DNA of 64,000 bases, taken from positions 124,001 through 188,000 of the forward strand of contig NZ_JNXI01000015.1 in the NCBI RefSeq assembly GCF_000717055.1, written 5' to 3'. The position numbers and the translations under genes are program-made. The DNA comes from Streptomyces iakyrus (GTDB lineage Bacteria; Actinomycetota; Actinomycetes; Streptomycetales; Streptomycetaceae). This document shows, piece after piece, positions 1-8,303 of the stretch; the stretch's first letter is position 1, and every line of letters begins with the position of its first letter. The notes under the pieces were generated by a model. It worked only from the letters and a program-made list of their open reading frames with translations, did not search any database and was not told the origin of the DNA.

Positions 1-1
1 C

Positions 2-1234
2 CAGATCGGCAGCTGCTCCGGCGTCGAGAACTACTCGATGCACTTCGACGGCCGCTCGCCCGGCTCCCCGCCCAACACCCTCCTGGACTACTTCCCGGAC
101 GACTTCCTCCTCGTCATCGACGAGTCCCATGTCACGGTTCCGCAGATCGGCGCCATGTACGAGGGCGACGCCTCCCGCAAGCGCACCCTCGTCGACCACG
201 GCTTCCGGCTGCCCTCCGCCCTGGACAACCGCCCCCTGAAGTGGGAGGAGTTCCAGGAGCGCATCGGCCAGACCGTCTATCTGTCGGCCACCCCGGGCAA
301 CTACGAGATGTCCCGCTCGGACGGCTTCGTCGAGCAGATCATCCGCCCCACCGGCCTCGTCGACCCGGAGGTCGTCGTCAAGCCCACCGAGGGCCAGATC
401 GACGACCTGGTGCACGAGATCCGGCAGCGCACCGAGAAGGACGAGCGCGTCCTGGTCACCACGCTCACCAAGAAGATGGCCGAGGACCTCACGGACTACT
501 TCCTGGAGCTGGGCATCCAGGTGCGCTACCTGCACAGCGACGTCGACACCCTGCGCCGCGTCGAACTGCTGCGTGAACTGCGCGCCGGCGAGTACGACGT
601 CCTGGTCGGCATCAACCTCCTGCGCGAGGGCCTCGACCTGCCCGAGGTGTCCCTGGTGGCGATCCTGGACGCCGACAAGGAGGGCTTCCTGCGCTCCGGC
701 ACGTCCCTGATCCAGACCATCGGCCGCGCCGCGCGCAACGTCTCCGGCCAGGTCCACATGTACGCCGACAAGATCACCCCGGCGATGGAGAAGGCCATCG
801 AGGAGACCAACCGGCGCCGCGAGAAGCAGATCGCGTACAACACGGAGCGCGGCATCGACCCCCAGCCGCTCCGCAAGAAGATCAACGACATCGTCGCCCA
901 GATCGCCCGCGAGGACATCGACACCGAGCAGCTGCTCGGCTCGGGCTACCGCAAGGCGAAGAAGGACGGCGGAGGCACCAAGGCGCCCGTGCCCTCCCTC
1001 GGCAAGGCGGCGGGGGCGGCCAAGGCCGCCAAGGGCAAGGGCAAGAGCAAGGCCGAGGAGACGGTGCCGACCGACCGCCCCGCGGCCGAACTGGCCGGGC
1101 AGATCGAGGAGCTCACCGCGCGGATGCGGGCGGCCGCCGCGGAGCTCCAGTTCGAGATCGCGGCCCGGCTGCGCGACGAGGTCTCCGAGATGAAGAAGGA
1201 ACTGCGCCAGATGAAGGAGGCGGGCCTGGCCTGA
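2..1234 (+). CDS. uvrB: UvrABC system protein B, C-terminal part (5' end outside window)
   Basis: This is the damage-verification helicase of nucleotide excision repair; it is loaded by UvrA and recruits UvrC. The window opens inside the gene, in frame from base 2. Visible elements are the DESH box (IDESH), motif YLSATPG, the helicase C domain with [16 protein letters not shown] and QTIGRAARN, and a C-terminal UVR domain ([16 protein letters not shown]) that binds UvrC. Between helicase and UVR domain, at about bases 950-1075, is a Lys/Ala/Gly-rich low-complexity stretch ([13 protein letters not shown]) that E. coli UvrB lacks. The remaining ~410 residues fit the second half of a ~700-residue protein. 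uvrA and uvrC lie further along on the same strand. The family call is certain; only the N-terminus is unseen. Confidence 0.98.
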   Translation, partial: QIGSCSGVENYSMHFDGRSPGSPPNTLLDYFPDDFLLVIDESHVTVPQIGAMYEGDASRKRTLVDHGFRLPSALDNRPLKWEEFQERIGQTVYLSATPGNYEMSRSDGFVEQIIRPTGLVDPEVVVKPTEGQIDDLVHEIRQRTEKDERVLVTTLTKKMAEDLTDYFLELGIQVRYLHSDVDTLRRVELLRELRAGEYDVLVGINLLREGLDLPEVSLVAILDADKEGFLRSGTSLIQTIGRAARNVSGQVHMYADKITPAMEKAIEETNRRREKQIAYNTERGIDPQPLRKKINDIVAQIAREDIDTEQLLGSGYRKAKKDGGGTKAPVPSLGKAAGAAKAAKGKGKSKAEETVPTDRPAAELAGQIEELTARMRAAAAELQFEIAARLRDEVSEMKKELRQMKEAGLA

Positions 1235-1295
1235 CAGCGTGCCGCGTACGCGCAGTGTTGCAAGACCGACACAAAGTGCGGAGCGGGGTACGTCG

Positions 1296-1318
1296 CTGTC
1301 AGTGCCCCTGCGTAGGGT
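1296..1318 (+). promoter_or_regulatory. RecA-NDp/PafBC-type DNA-damage promoter of terD
   Basis: CTGTCAGTG (1296-1304), 8 bases, then TAGGGT (1313-1318). This matches the published RecA-NDp consensus tTGTCRGTG-N8-TAnnnT except for the weakly conserved first T. Transcription would begin near 1325, about 50 bases before the terD GTG. The same motif precedes uvrA, uvrC and the MFS gene at 41604. The motif is seen; its use by PafBC is inferred. Confidence 0.65.
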
Positions 1319-1373
1319 TCTGGTCAACCGCGACTACGCGGCAACAGGGGACGTTCGAGAGGGGAATCAGCGC

Positions 1374-1952
1374 GTGACCGTCAACATGACCAAGGGTCAG
1401 GCCATCAGTCTGCAGAAGAACGACGGTGGCAGTCTGACCGCGGTTCGCATGGGTCTCGGCTGGCAGGCGGCTCCCCGGCGCGGCCTGTTCGGCTCGCGCA
1501 CGCGGGAGATCGACCTCGACGCCTCCGCCGTCCTGTTCGCGGACAAGCAGCCGGTCGACGTCGTCTTCTTCCGCCACCTGGTGAGCGACGACGGCTCGGT
1601 GCGCCACACCGGTGACAACCTCGTCGGCGGTGTCGGCCAGGGCGGTGACGACGAGGCGATCCTCGTCGACCTCGCGCGGGTCCCGGTTCACATCGACCAG
1701 ATCGTCTTCACCGTCAACTCCTTCACCGGCCAGACCTTCCAAGAGGTGCAGAACGCGTTCTGCCGCCTGGTCGACGAGACCAACGGCCAGGAGCTCGCCC
1801 GCTACACGCTCGCCGGCGGTGGCCAGTACACGGCCCAGATCATGGCCAAGGTCCACCGCACGGGCCAGGGCTGGACGATGACGGCCCTGGGCAACCCGGC
1901 CAACGGCCGTACGTTCCAGGACCTGATGCCGGCGATCCTGCCGGTGCTCTGA
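1374..1952 (+). CDS. TerD-family stress protein
   Basis: This is a 192-residue single-domain TerD protein, the usual length for the family. TerD proteins are cytoplasmic Ca2+-binding beta-sandwich proteins of the Ter (tellurite/phage/stress) systems. Visible are the N-terminal MTKGQAISLQK strand, the acidic loop DDGSVRHTGDN (residues ~72-82) followed by GDDE (~91-94) that supplies the Ca2+ ligands, and the conserved DQIVFTVNSF strand. The GTG at 1374 is chosen because homology begins there; it has the purine-rich AGAGGGGAA upstream at 1358-1366. Another reading frame start upstream at 1239 adds residues with no family similarity. The gene sits between uvrB and a larger TerD fusion and has a probable DNA-damage promoter. 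The exact cellular role of actinobacterial TerD is not settled. Confidence 0.93.
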   Translation: MTVNMTKGQAISLQKNDGGSLTAVRMGLGWQAAPRRGLFGSRTREIDLDASAVLFADKQPVDVVFFRHLVSDDGSVRHTGDNLVGGVGQGGDDEAILVDLARVPVHIDQIVFTVNSFTGQTFQEVQNAFCRLVDETNGQELARYTLAGGGQYTAQIMAKVHRTGQGWTMTALGNPANGRTFQDLMPAILPVL

Positions 1953-2028
1953 GCGCACCCGGGCCCGGACCGGCGGGCCCGGCCGGCAGTACCCGACTCC
2001 ACACAACGACACATGGGGGACGAAGGCG

Positions 2029-4047
2029 ATGACGGCCGAGCTGGTGCGGGGGCAGAACCACCCGCTCTCCCAGGCCCGTCTCGAGATCCGGATTTCGGCC
2101 GGTACGCCGATCGTGGCCGTGGCCGCGCTCGGTGACGAGAACGGCCGGATCCACGGCGAGGAGTGGGTGGCCCACCCGGGCGCACCGGCCCAGCCGGGTC
2201 TCGAGGTCCCCCGGCAGGCCGCCGCCGACCATCGCCTCGCGGTGGACCTGGACGCCGTGCCGGAGGCCGTCCACCGGGTGAGCGTGCTGCTCGCCCTGCC
2301 CGTCGGCGGGACGGGGCCGGTCCGCTTCGGCGCGGCGGCGGCCCCGTTCGTCGCCGTCACCGGCCTCGACGGCGGCGAGGTCGCCAGCTACACCATCACC
2401 GGCCTGGAGGCCGAGTCGGCCGTCGTCGCCCTGGAGCTCTACCGCAGGCAGGGCGCCTGGAAGGTGCGCGCCGTCGGCCAGGGCTACGCGGGAGGCCTCG
2501 CCGAACTCCTCGCCGACCAGCAGCTGTCCCAGGCTCACCGGCTCGCCGGCAGCATCAACGACGCGGTGTCCCAGGGGCTGGCCCGCTCGGTGCAGGCGCC
2601 CCCGCCGCGCACGGCGGACGGAGACCGCTCCCGGCAGGCGGCGGCTCCTGCCCTCGGCCCGGACCAGGGCGGCACCGCACCTCAGCCGGGCCCCGTGCCA
2701 CCGGTGTCGCCGTACGGCGGCCAGACGCCCGGCGGCCCCGGGCAGCCCGCCCCGCAGCAGCCGCCGTATCCCGGCTCCGCCCCGGACCCCGATGCCGTCA
2801 CCCAGCCGTCCGCGCCCACGGCCGGCGGCCCCGTCGACTACAGCCACCCGCGCCGTCAGAACGCCGCTCCGCCCCCGCCTCCGCCGACCTCGCCGCCGGC
2901 CGCACCCGGACAGCCCGCCCAGCCCGTCGCGGGTGACGCGACCGGCTGGTCCATGGAGGAGCGGCTCTACAACCAGGTGTGGGGCATGTTCGAGGACCTG
3001 GCCCGCACCACCGCCGCCTACCGCAGCGCCGTCGACTTCGCCGAGTCACGCATGGACAAGGAGCTGGAGCAGGTCCTCTCCGACCCGCGCAGCCGCATCG
3101 GCGGGCAGGGCGACGCCGCGCGCGAGGCGGCCCGGGCCCGGCACGCCCAGCTCGTCGCCCAGGCGCGGGAGGCCCTCGACCGGGACCTCGCCCAGCTCGC
3201 CGCCGAGGCCGACGTCGTCGAACCGGCACTGCCACCGGCGTACGCCCGCTGGGACAACCCGGCGTGGCACGCCTACCGGGTACCGATGGAGATCCCCATG
3301 GCCCTGCGCCTGGGCGACCTCCACCTCCCCGAGGCCGACCGGATCCGCATCCCGATGCTGGTCCGGTTGCCGCTGGAGCGCGGTCTGTGGATCGACAGCG
3401 GACCCGCCGGATCGTCCGACGGTTCGTTCACCGACTCCCACGCCATGAGCCGTCTGGCCATGGAGACGGCGGTCGCGCACGCGGCCCGGCTGCTCGCCGT
3501 CTACCCGGCGGGCGAGTTCACCGTCCACGTCATCGACCCGGCCGGCTCGGGGGCGCAGCCGCTGGCGCCCCTGGTGCAGACGGGGGTGCTCGCGGCCCCG
3601 CCCGCCCTCGGCGCCGCCGGGGTGGCGGACGTGCTGGGCCGGCTCACCCAGCGGGTCGACCTGGTGCAGATGGCGGTCCGGGGCGGCGCCGCCGACTCCC
3701 TGCCGCCCGGGTTCGACACCTCCCAGCAGCTTCTGATCGTCAACGACTTCCCGCACGGTTTCGATGACCGGGCCGTGAACCAGCTGCGCTACCTCGCCGA
3801 CGAGGGCCCCGCCTTCGGCGTCCACCTGATGATGGTGGCCGACCGCGAGCAGTCCTCCGGATACGGGCCTTTGCTCGACCCGCTGTGGCGTTCGCTGCTG
3901 CGACTGACGCCGGTGGCCGACGACCACCTTGCCGACCCGTGGGTGGGTCACGCCTGGACGTACGAGCCGTCGCTCGTGCCGCCCGGCAGCCAGGTTCTCC
4001 AGCAGGTGCTCTCCCAGGTGGCCACCGCCCGTACCAAGTTCACGTAA
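2029..4047 (+). CDS. TerD-like domain fused to degenerate FtsK/HerA-like NTPase domain
   Basis: A 672-residue modular protein. Residues 1 to ~170 look like a TerD-type beta-sandwich (YTITGLEAESAVVALELYRR). Residues ~190-305 are a Pro/Gln/Gly-rich linker. Residues ~310-400 are an alpha-helical, probably coiled segment. From ~415 to the end the pattern resembles the FtsK/HerA-like ATPase core found in Ter-linked proteins: GEFTVHVIDPAGSGAQPL, then LLIVNDFPHGFDD (about 567) in the Walker-B position, then GPAFGVHLMMVADRE. Where Walker A should be there is WIDSGPAGSSDGS (about 453), without GxGK[ST], so ATP hydrolysis is doubtful. It lies 76 bp after terD on the same strand and probably acts with it. 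The TerD part is confident; the NTPase kinship is by pattern recognition. Confidence 0.75.
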   Translation: MTAELVRGQNHPLSQARLEIRISAGTPIVAVAALGDENGRIHGEEWVAHPGAPAQPGLEVPRQAAADHRLAVDLDAVPEAVHRVSVLLALPVGGTGPVRFGAAAAPFVAVTGLDGGEVASYTITGLEAESAVVALELYRRQGAWKVRAVGQGYAGGLAELLADQQLSQAHRLAGSINDAVSQGLARSVQAPPPRTADGDRSRQAAAPALGPDQGGTAPQPGPVPPVSPYGGQTPGGPGQPAPQQPPYPGSAPDPDAVTQPSAPTAGGPVDYSHPRRQNAAPPPPPPTSPPAAPGQPAQPVAGDATGWSMEERLYNQVWGMFEDLARTTAAYRSAVDFAESRMDKELEQVLSDPRSRIGGQGDAAREAARARHAQLVAQAREALDRDLAQLAAEADVVEPALPPAYARWDNPAWHAYRVPMEIPMALRLGDLHLPEADRIRIPMLVRLPLERGLWIDSGPAGSSDGSFTDSHAMSRLAMETAVAHAARLLAVYPAGEFTVHVIDPAGSGAQPLAPLVQTGVLAAPPALGAAGVADVLGRLTQRVDLVQMAVRGGAADSLPPGFDTSQQLLIVNDFPHGFDDRAVNQLRYLADEGPAFGVHLMMVADREQSSGYGPLLDPLWRSLLRLTPVADDHLADPWVGHAWTYEPSLVPPGSQVLQQVLSQVATARTKFT

Positions 4048-4089
4048 AGCTCTCTGACCAGGGAATTTGGCCTTTCTTTTGCCAAGCGC

Positions 4090-4118
4090 TTTACCTGTTC
4101 TTGGTGAACGGGTACTGT
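4090..4118 (+). promoter_or_regulatory. Putative vegetative promoter of terC
   Basis: TTTACC (4090-4095) and TACTGT (4113-4118) are separated by 17 bases. The predicted start, near 4124, coincides with the first base pair of the riboswitch, which supports the assignment. Confidence 0.45.
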
Positions 4119-4124
4119 TGACGG

Positions 4125-4226
4125 CACGGAGGGGAGTACTCCCTGTCTGCTGCGGCGTACCCGTCAATACGGATCAGGCCAGATCCCGGGGCGTCGGCCC
4201 ATCTCTGGGTGGAAGAGACCTCCGGC
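4125..4226 (+). ncRNA. yybP-ykoY-type Mn2+ riboswitch ahead of terC
   Basis: The terC leader carries the hallmarks of this riboswitch class. The basal helix CGGAGG (4127-4132) pairs with CCTCCG (4219-4224). The 5' conserved loop GGGGAGTACT follows directly at 4131-4140. The 3' conserved element GGGTGGAAGAGACC lies at 4207-4220. TerC-family exporters are the best-known targets of this Mn2+-sensing RNA. Seen: pairing and motifs; known: class and ligand; inferred: that it turns terC on when Mn2+ is high. Confidence 0.8.
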
Positions 4227-4269
4227 AGCGACGACGCTGACATTTGCCGTTACGACTGCCGGAGGCGCA

Positions 4270-5271
4270 GTGGATGTTTCCATGACCCTATGGGTCCTGA
4301 CGATCGTGGGCCTCGCCGCCCTCATCGCGGTCGACTTCTTCATCGGCCGCAAGCCGCACGACGTTTCGATCAAGGAAGCCGGGATCTGGACGATCGTCTG
4401 GATCGTCCTGGCCGTGCTCTTCGGCTTCGGGCTGCTCCTGTTCGCCGGTGGCCAGCCCGCCGGTGAGTTCTTCGCCGGCTTCATCACCGAGAAGTCGCTC
4501 AGCGTCGACAACCTCTTCGTCTTCGTCCTGATCATGGCGAAGTTCGCGGTGCCGTCGCAGTATCAGCAGCGTGTGCTGCTGATCGGTGTCCTCATCGCCC
4601 TGGTCCTGCGAGCGATCTTCATCGCCGCCGGTGCGGCGATCCTCGCCAGCTTCGCGTGGGTGTTCTACATCTTCGGCGCGTTCCTCATCTACACCGCCTG
4701 GAAGCTCATCCAGGAGGCCCGGGCCGACGAGGAGGAAGAGGAGTTCGAGGAGAACAAGCTCCTCAAGGCCGCCGAGCGCCGCTTCGGCGTGGCGGACCGA
4801 TACCACGGCACCAAGCTCTGGATCGAGGAGAACGGCAAGCGGGTCATGACCCCGATGCTGGTCGTGATGCTGGCCATCGGCACCACCGACGTGCTCTTCG
4901 CCCTCGACTCCATCCCCGCGATCTTCGGCCTGACGCAGGACCCGTACATCGTCTTCACGGCCAACGCGTTCGCCCTGATGGGTCTGCGCCAGCTGTACTT
5001 CCTCATCGGCGGCCTGCTCAAGAAGCTGGTCCACCTCAGCTACGGCCTGTCCATCATCCTGGGCTTCATCGGCGTGAAGCTGGTGCTGCACGCGCTGCAC
5101 GAGTCCGGGGTGCACGTCCCCGAGATCAGCATTCCGGTCTCGCTCGGCGTGATCTGCGCCGTCCTGATCGTCACCACGATCACCAGCCTGCGAGCTTCCA
5201 AGAAGCAGGCGGCGGCCGAGGCGGAGCAGGGGAAGACCGACGGCGTCACCAAGGACAGCATCGACGTCTGA
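4270..5271 (+). CDS. terC: TerC-family integral membrane protein, probable Mn2+ exporter
   Basis: A 333-residue polytopic membrane protein of the TerC/Alx family with about nine transmembrane segments. The family signatures are visible: acidic residues inside membrane helices (IAVDFFIG, SVDNLFVFV, GTTDVLFALDSIPAIFG) that are thought to bind metal. A cytoplasmic acidic loop (ADEEEEEFEENK, about residues 150-165) separates the two halves. The GTG at 4270 begins 44 bases after a yybP-ykoY-type riboswitch, so the protein most likely exports Mn2+ and is induced by it. Older annotation as tellurium resistance rests on gene neighbourhood. A strong hairpin follows the gene. The C-terminal ~25 residues are hydrophilic and low in complexity. 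Confidence 0.93.
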   Translation: MDVSMTLWVLTIVGLAALIAVDFFIGRKPHDVSIKEAGIWTIVWIVLAVLFGFGLLLFAGGQPAGEFFAGFITEKSLSVDNLFVFVLIMAKFAVPSQYQQRVLLIGVLIALVLRAIFIAAGAAILASFAWVFYIFGAFLIYTAWKLIQEARADEEEEEFEENKLLKAAERRFGVADRYHGTKLWIEENGKRVMTPMLVVMLAIGTTDVLFALDSIPAIFGLTQDPYIVFTANAFALMGLRQLYFLIGGLLKKLVHLSYGLSIILGFIGVKLVLHALHESGVHVPEISIPVSLGVICAVLIVTTITSLRASKKQAAAEAEQGKTDGVTKDSIDV

Positions 5272-5309
5272 CCTCGTCCGGTCGCATCGGATCAAGGAGA
5301 GGCATGCTC

Positions 5310-5346
5310 AGGAGCGGTGCTCGGCGAATTGCCGACCACCGCTCCT
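5310..5346 (+). terminator. Hairpin terminator after terC
   Basis: A 9-bp perfect outer stem (AGGAGCGGT 5310-5318 with ACCGCTCCT 5338-5346) encloses a 5-bp inner stem (TCGGC/GCCGA). It has no T tract, as is usual in Streptomyces. Confidence 0.7.
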
Positions 5347-5412
5347 GGTGCTTGCTTGGTCCTGGGCGCGTCTCCTCTCCCCCGGGGACGCCGAGGCCGG
5401 CTGGAGGGCATC

Positions 5413-5715
5413 ATGAAGTTCGTGCAGATCATCGACTTCGAGACCGATCGTCTGGAGGAGATGCAGCAGCTGATCGAGGAGGCCGGGCAGCGCTCCGCCG
5501 GCCGGACGGGCGGTCCCACCCACAGCATGCTTCTGAAGGACCGGGACAGGCCCAACCGCTATCTCGCCCTCATCGAGTTCGCGTCGTTCGAGGAGGCCAT
5601 GCGTAACAGTGACGATCCCGAAACCAGCCGGATGGCGGAGCGACTGGAGGCCCTCTCCCTCAACGAGCGGGTGTTCACCAACTGCGACCTCGTGGACGCC
5701 CGTGACCTGGATTAG
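5413..5715 (+). CDS. Conserved hypothetical protein, probable dimeric alpha/beta-barrel fold
   Basis: A 100-residue soluble protein beginning MKFVQIIDFET. The ATG at 5413 has GGAGGG just upstream, so longer frames from 5317 are rejected. The pattern of a short beta strand (FVQIIDFE), a helix (LEEMQQLIEEAG), a strand (RYLALIEF) and a helix with SFEEAMRNSDDPETSRMAER resembles the ferredoxin-like dimeric barrels of the antibiotic-biosynthesis-monooxygenase and EthD types. No catalytic residues can be named. It stands alone between terC and the antiporter gene. The function is unknown. Confidence 0.75.
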   Translation: MKFVQIIDFETDRLEEMQQLIEEAGQRSAGRTGGPTHSMLLKDRDRPNRYLALIEFASFEEAMRNSDDPETSRMAERLEALSLNERVFTNCDLVDARDLD

Positions 5716-5787
5716 CCCCGCGGCACAGGCCCAGGGGCGTCCCGCGACAGCAGTGCGGGGCCCCTTGACGTCTGCGACGATCACGGC

Positions 5788-6888
5788 ATGACCGCTCGGC
5801 GCAGGCCGCTCACGGCACAGTGGACGACTCTGGTTCCCCTGCTCGCGGCCGTGCTGCTGGTCTTCACCTGGGGGCGGGATCTGCCGGCGGGGGTCGTCGT
5901 TGTGGTGACGCTCGTCCTCGCGGGCGCCGTCCTGGCCGCGGTGCATCACGCCGAAGTGGTGGCCCACCGGGTCGGTGAACCGTTCGGCTCCCTCGTGCTC
6001 GCCGTCGCCGTCACGATCATCGAGGTCGCCCTCATCGTGACTTTGATGATCGACGGCGGGGACAAGAGCGCGACACTGGCCCGGGACACGGTCTTCGCTG
6101 CCGTGATGATCACATGCAACGGCATCGTCGGCCTGTGCCTGCTGGTCGCCTCGCTGAGGCACGGCACAGCCGTCTTCAACCCCGAAGGCACCGGCGCCGC
6201 CCTCGCGACCGTCGCGACCCTCGCCACTCTCAGCCTGGTCCTGCCGACCTTCACCACCAGCAAGCCGGGGCCGGAGTTCTCCACCGTCCAGCTGACCTTC
6301 GCGGCGCTCTCCTCGCTCATCCTGTACGGGCTGTTCGTCACCACACAGACCCGGCGGCACCGGGACTACTTCCTGCCGATCACCCGGCTCGGCGAGGTGA
6401 TCACCGAGGAGGAGCACGCCGAGGCGCCGACCGCCCGCACCGCCCTGACCAGCCTGGGACTGCTGGGCCTCGCCCTGGTCGGCGTGGTCGGTCTCGCCAA
6501 GGGGGTCTCGCCGACCATCGAATCCGGGGTGGAGGCAGCCGGACTGCCCCAGGCCGTGGTCGGCGTGATCATCGCGCTGCTGGTGCTGCTCCCGGAGACC
6601 ATCGCCGCGCTGCGCTCCGCCCGCCGCGACCGGGTGCAGACCAGTCTCAACCTAGCCCTCGGCTCGGCCATGGCCAGCATCGGCCTGACCATTCCCGCCG
6701 TCGCCCTCGCCTCGGTATGGCTCTCCGGCCCCCTGGTCCTCGGCCTGGGCGCCACCCACATGGTGCTGCTCGCCCTGACCGTGGTGGTCGCCTCGCTGAC
6801 CGTGGTGCCGGGCCGGGCCACACCGCTCCAGGGCGGGGTTCACCTGGTGCTGTTCGCGGCGTACCTGGAGCTGGCCATCAACCCGTAG
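5788..6888 (+). CDS. chaA: ChaA-type calcium (cation)/proton antiporter
   Basis: A 366-residue membrane protein of the CaCA superfamily. Eleven or so hydrophobic helices are arranged as two inverted repeats, each with an acidic ion-binding motif in a helix: GEPFGSLVLAVAVTIIEVAL (about residues 62-81) and LLVLLPETIAALRSARRDRVQ (split, about 266-286). Like E. coli ChaA it lacks the long cytoplasmic regulatory loop of eukaryotic exchangers. The ATG at 5788 has no clear ribosome-binding site, so the mRNA may be nearly leaderless; TTGACG lies 20 bases upstream. It would export Ca2+ or Na+ in exchange for protons. The family is certain; the preferred ion is inferred from ChaA. Confidence 0.88.
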   Translation: MTARRRPLTAQWTTLVPLLAAVLLVFTWGRDLPAGVVVVVTLVLAGAVLAAVHHAEVVAHRVGEPFGSLVLAVAVTIIEVALIVTLMIDGGDKSATLARDTVFAAVMITCNGIVGLCLLVASLRHGTAVFNPEGTGAALATVATLATLSLVLPTFTTSKPGPEFSTVQLTFAALSSLILYGLFVTTQTRRHRDYFLPITRLGEVITEEEHAEAPTARTALTSLGLLGLALVGVVGLAKGVSPTIESGVEAAGLPQAVVGVIIALLVLLPETIAALRSARRDRVQTSLNLALGSAMASIGLTIPAVALASVWLSGPLVLGLGATHMVLLALTVVVASLTVVPGRATPLQGGVHLVLFAAYLELAINP

Positions 6889-6933
6889 GCGCGGCTCCAG
6901 CCCGCCCAGCCGCCACGGCACCCGCACCGCGGC

Positions 6934-8241
6934 TCACCCCGCAGGAGCCTCCGCGGCCGCACCCACCCGCACCGGGCGCGTCTCCGGCAGCAACGCGAAG
7001 CACCCGAGGCTCAGCAGCGCGATCGCCGTCAGATACGCGGCCACGCCCCACGGCACCCGCCCGCCCTGCTCGGCCAGGGCCGTCGCCACGATCGGTGTGA
7101 GCGCGCCTCCCACGACCCCGCCGAGGTTGTAGCCGACGGCGGCACCGGTGCAGCGCACCCGCGGCTCGTACAGCTCCGGCAGATACGCGGCGATCACGGC
7201 GAACATGGTGATGAACGCGAGCATCGCCCCCAGAAAGCCGAGGAACATCGGCAGCGGCGCCCCCGTGGCGAGCAGCGCGACCATGGGGAACATCCACAGC
7301 GCGGCGGCCGTGCACCCGGCCAGACACAGCGGTCGCCGGCCGTAGCGGTCCGCGAGCAGCGCCATCAACGGGGTCAGCGCACCCTTCACGAGCACCGCGC
7401 CCATGATGCAGGTCAGCATGACGCCGCGGCTCACGCCGAGCTGCTCCGTCCCGTAGGCGAGGGACCAGGTCGTCACGGCGTAGAAGATCGCGTAGCCGAT
7501 GGCGAGGCCCCCGCCGGTCAGCAGGAGGAGCCGCCAGTGGTTGCGGACGACCTCGGCGAGCGGCACGCGCGCGTGGTCGTCGATCTGCAGGAAGGAAGGG
7601 CTCTCCGTGAGCGACGACCGCAGCCACAGCCCCACGACGGCCAGCACCCCCGCCGCCCAGAACGGCACCCGCCACCCCCACGCGGCGAACTGCGCCTCGG
7701 TCAGCGCCGAGGACAGCCCCAGCACCACGCCGTTGGCGAGCAGGAACCCCAGTGCGGGCCCGACCTGCGGGAAGCTCGACCACAGGGCGCGCCGTTCGGC
7801 CGGCGCGTGCTCCACGGCCAGCAGCACCGCCCCGCCCCACTCCCCGCCGAGCCCCAGCCCCTGGAGGAAGCGCAGCACCAGGAGAAGCAGCGGAGCGATC
7901 ACGCCGATCGAGTCGTACGTCGGCACGCAGCCGACCGCGACCGTGGAGGCCCCGGTCAGCAGCAGGGAGGCGACGAGGACCGGCCGCCGCCCGCGACGGT
8001 CCCCGATGTGCCCGAACAGCACCGAGCCGAGCGGCCGGGCCACGAAGCCCACCCCGAAGGTGGCGAAGGCGGCCAGTGTCCCGGCCACCGGAGAGAAGGT
8101 CGGAAAGAACAGCGGCCCCAGGATCAGGGCCGCCGCGGTGCCGTAGACGAAGAAGTCGTAGAACTCGATGGCCGTACCGGCGAGCGAGGCGGCCGCGAGG
8201 CGCGGCATGGAGGGTGTTCTCACGGTGCGTACGTCGTGCAT
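6934..8241 (-). CDS. MFS transporter, metabolite:H+ symporter (MHS) type
   Basis: A 435-residue, 12-helix major facilitator. The MHS subfamily signature is clear: the N-terminal helix GTAIEFYDFFVYGTAAALI, the loop 2-3 motif FGHIGDRRGRRPVL, the QGLGLGGEWGGAVLL segment, and loop 8-9 DRYGRRPL. Members import small carboxylates or zwitterions (shikimate, alpha-ketoglutarate, proline betaine) with protons; the substrate cannot be read from the sequence. The start at 8241 has no convincing ribosome-binding site, and the methionine at 8208 (MPRLAAASLAG) is a plausible alternative. It converges with chaA and is divergent from nothing close; the S66 peptidase follows in the same direction upstream. 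Confidence 0.9.
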   Translation of the reverse strand: MHDVRTVRTPSMPRLAAASLAGTAIEFYDFFVYGTAAALILGPLFFPTFSPVAGTLAAFATFGVGFVARPLGSVLFGHIGDRRGRRPVLVASLLLTGASTVAVGCVPTYDSIGVIAPLLLLVLRFLQGLGLGGEWGGAVLLAVEHAPAERRALWSSFPQVGPALGFLLANGVVLGLSSALTEAQFAAWGWRVPFWAAGVLAVVGLWLRSSLTESPSFLQIDDHARVPLAEVVRNHWRLLLLTGGGLAIGYAIFYAVTTWSLAYGTEQLGVSRGVMLTCIMGAVLVKGALTPLMALLADRYGRRPLCLAGCTAAALWMFPMVALLATGAPLPMFLGFLGAMLAFITMFAVIAAYLPELYEPRVRCTGAAVGYNLGGVVGGALTPIVATALAEQGGRVPWGVAAYLTAIALLSLGCFALLPETRPVRVGAAAEAPAG

Positions 8242-8303
8242 GCCGCGTCAACTACCCGCCGTGATCGCCGGTTACGGGGGCGCGCGGAGGGCCATGGGGG
8301 CCC

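Noticed and set aside
1305..1350. Possible leader hairpin before terD (CCCCTGCGTAG with CTACG...CAGGGG)
   Set aside because: Its left arm overlaps the promoter -10 region, so it would not be in the transcript.
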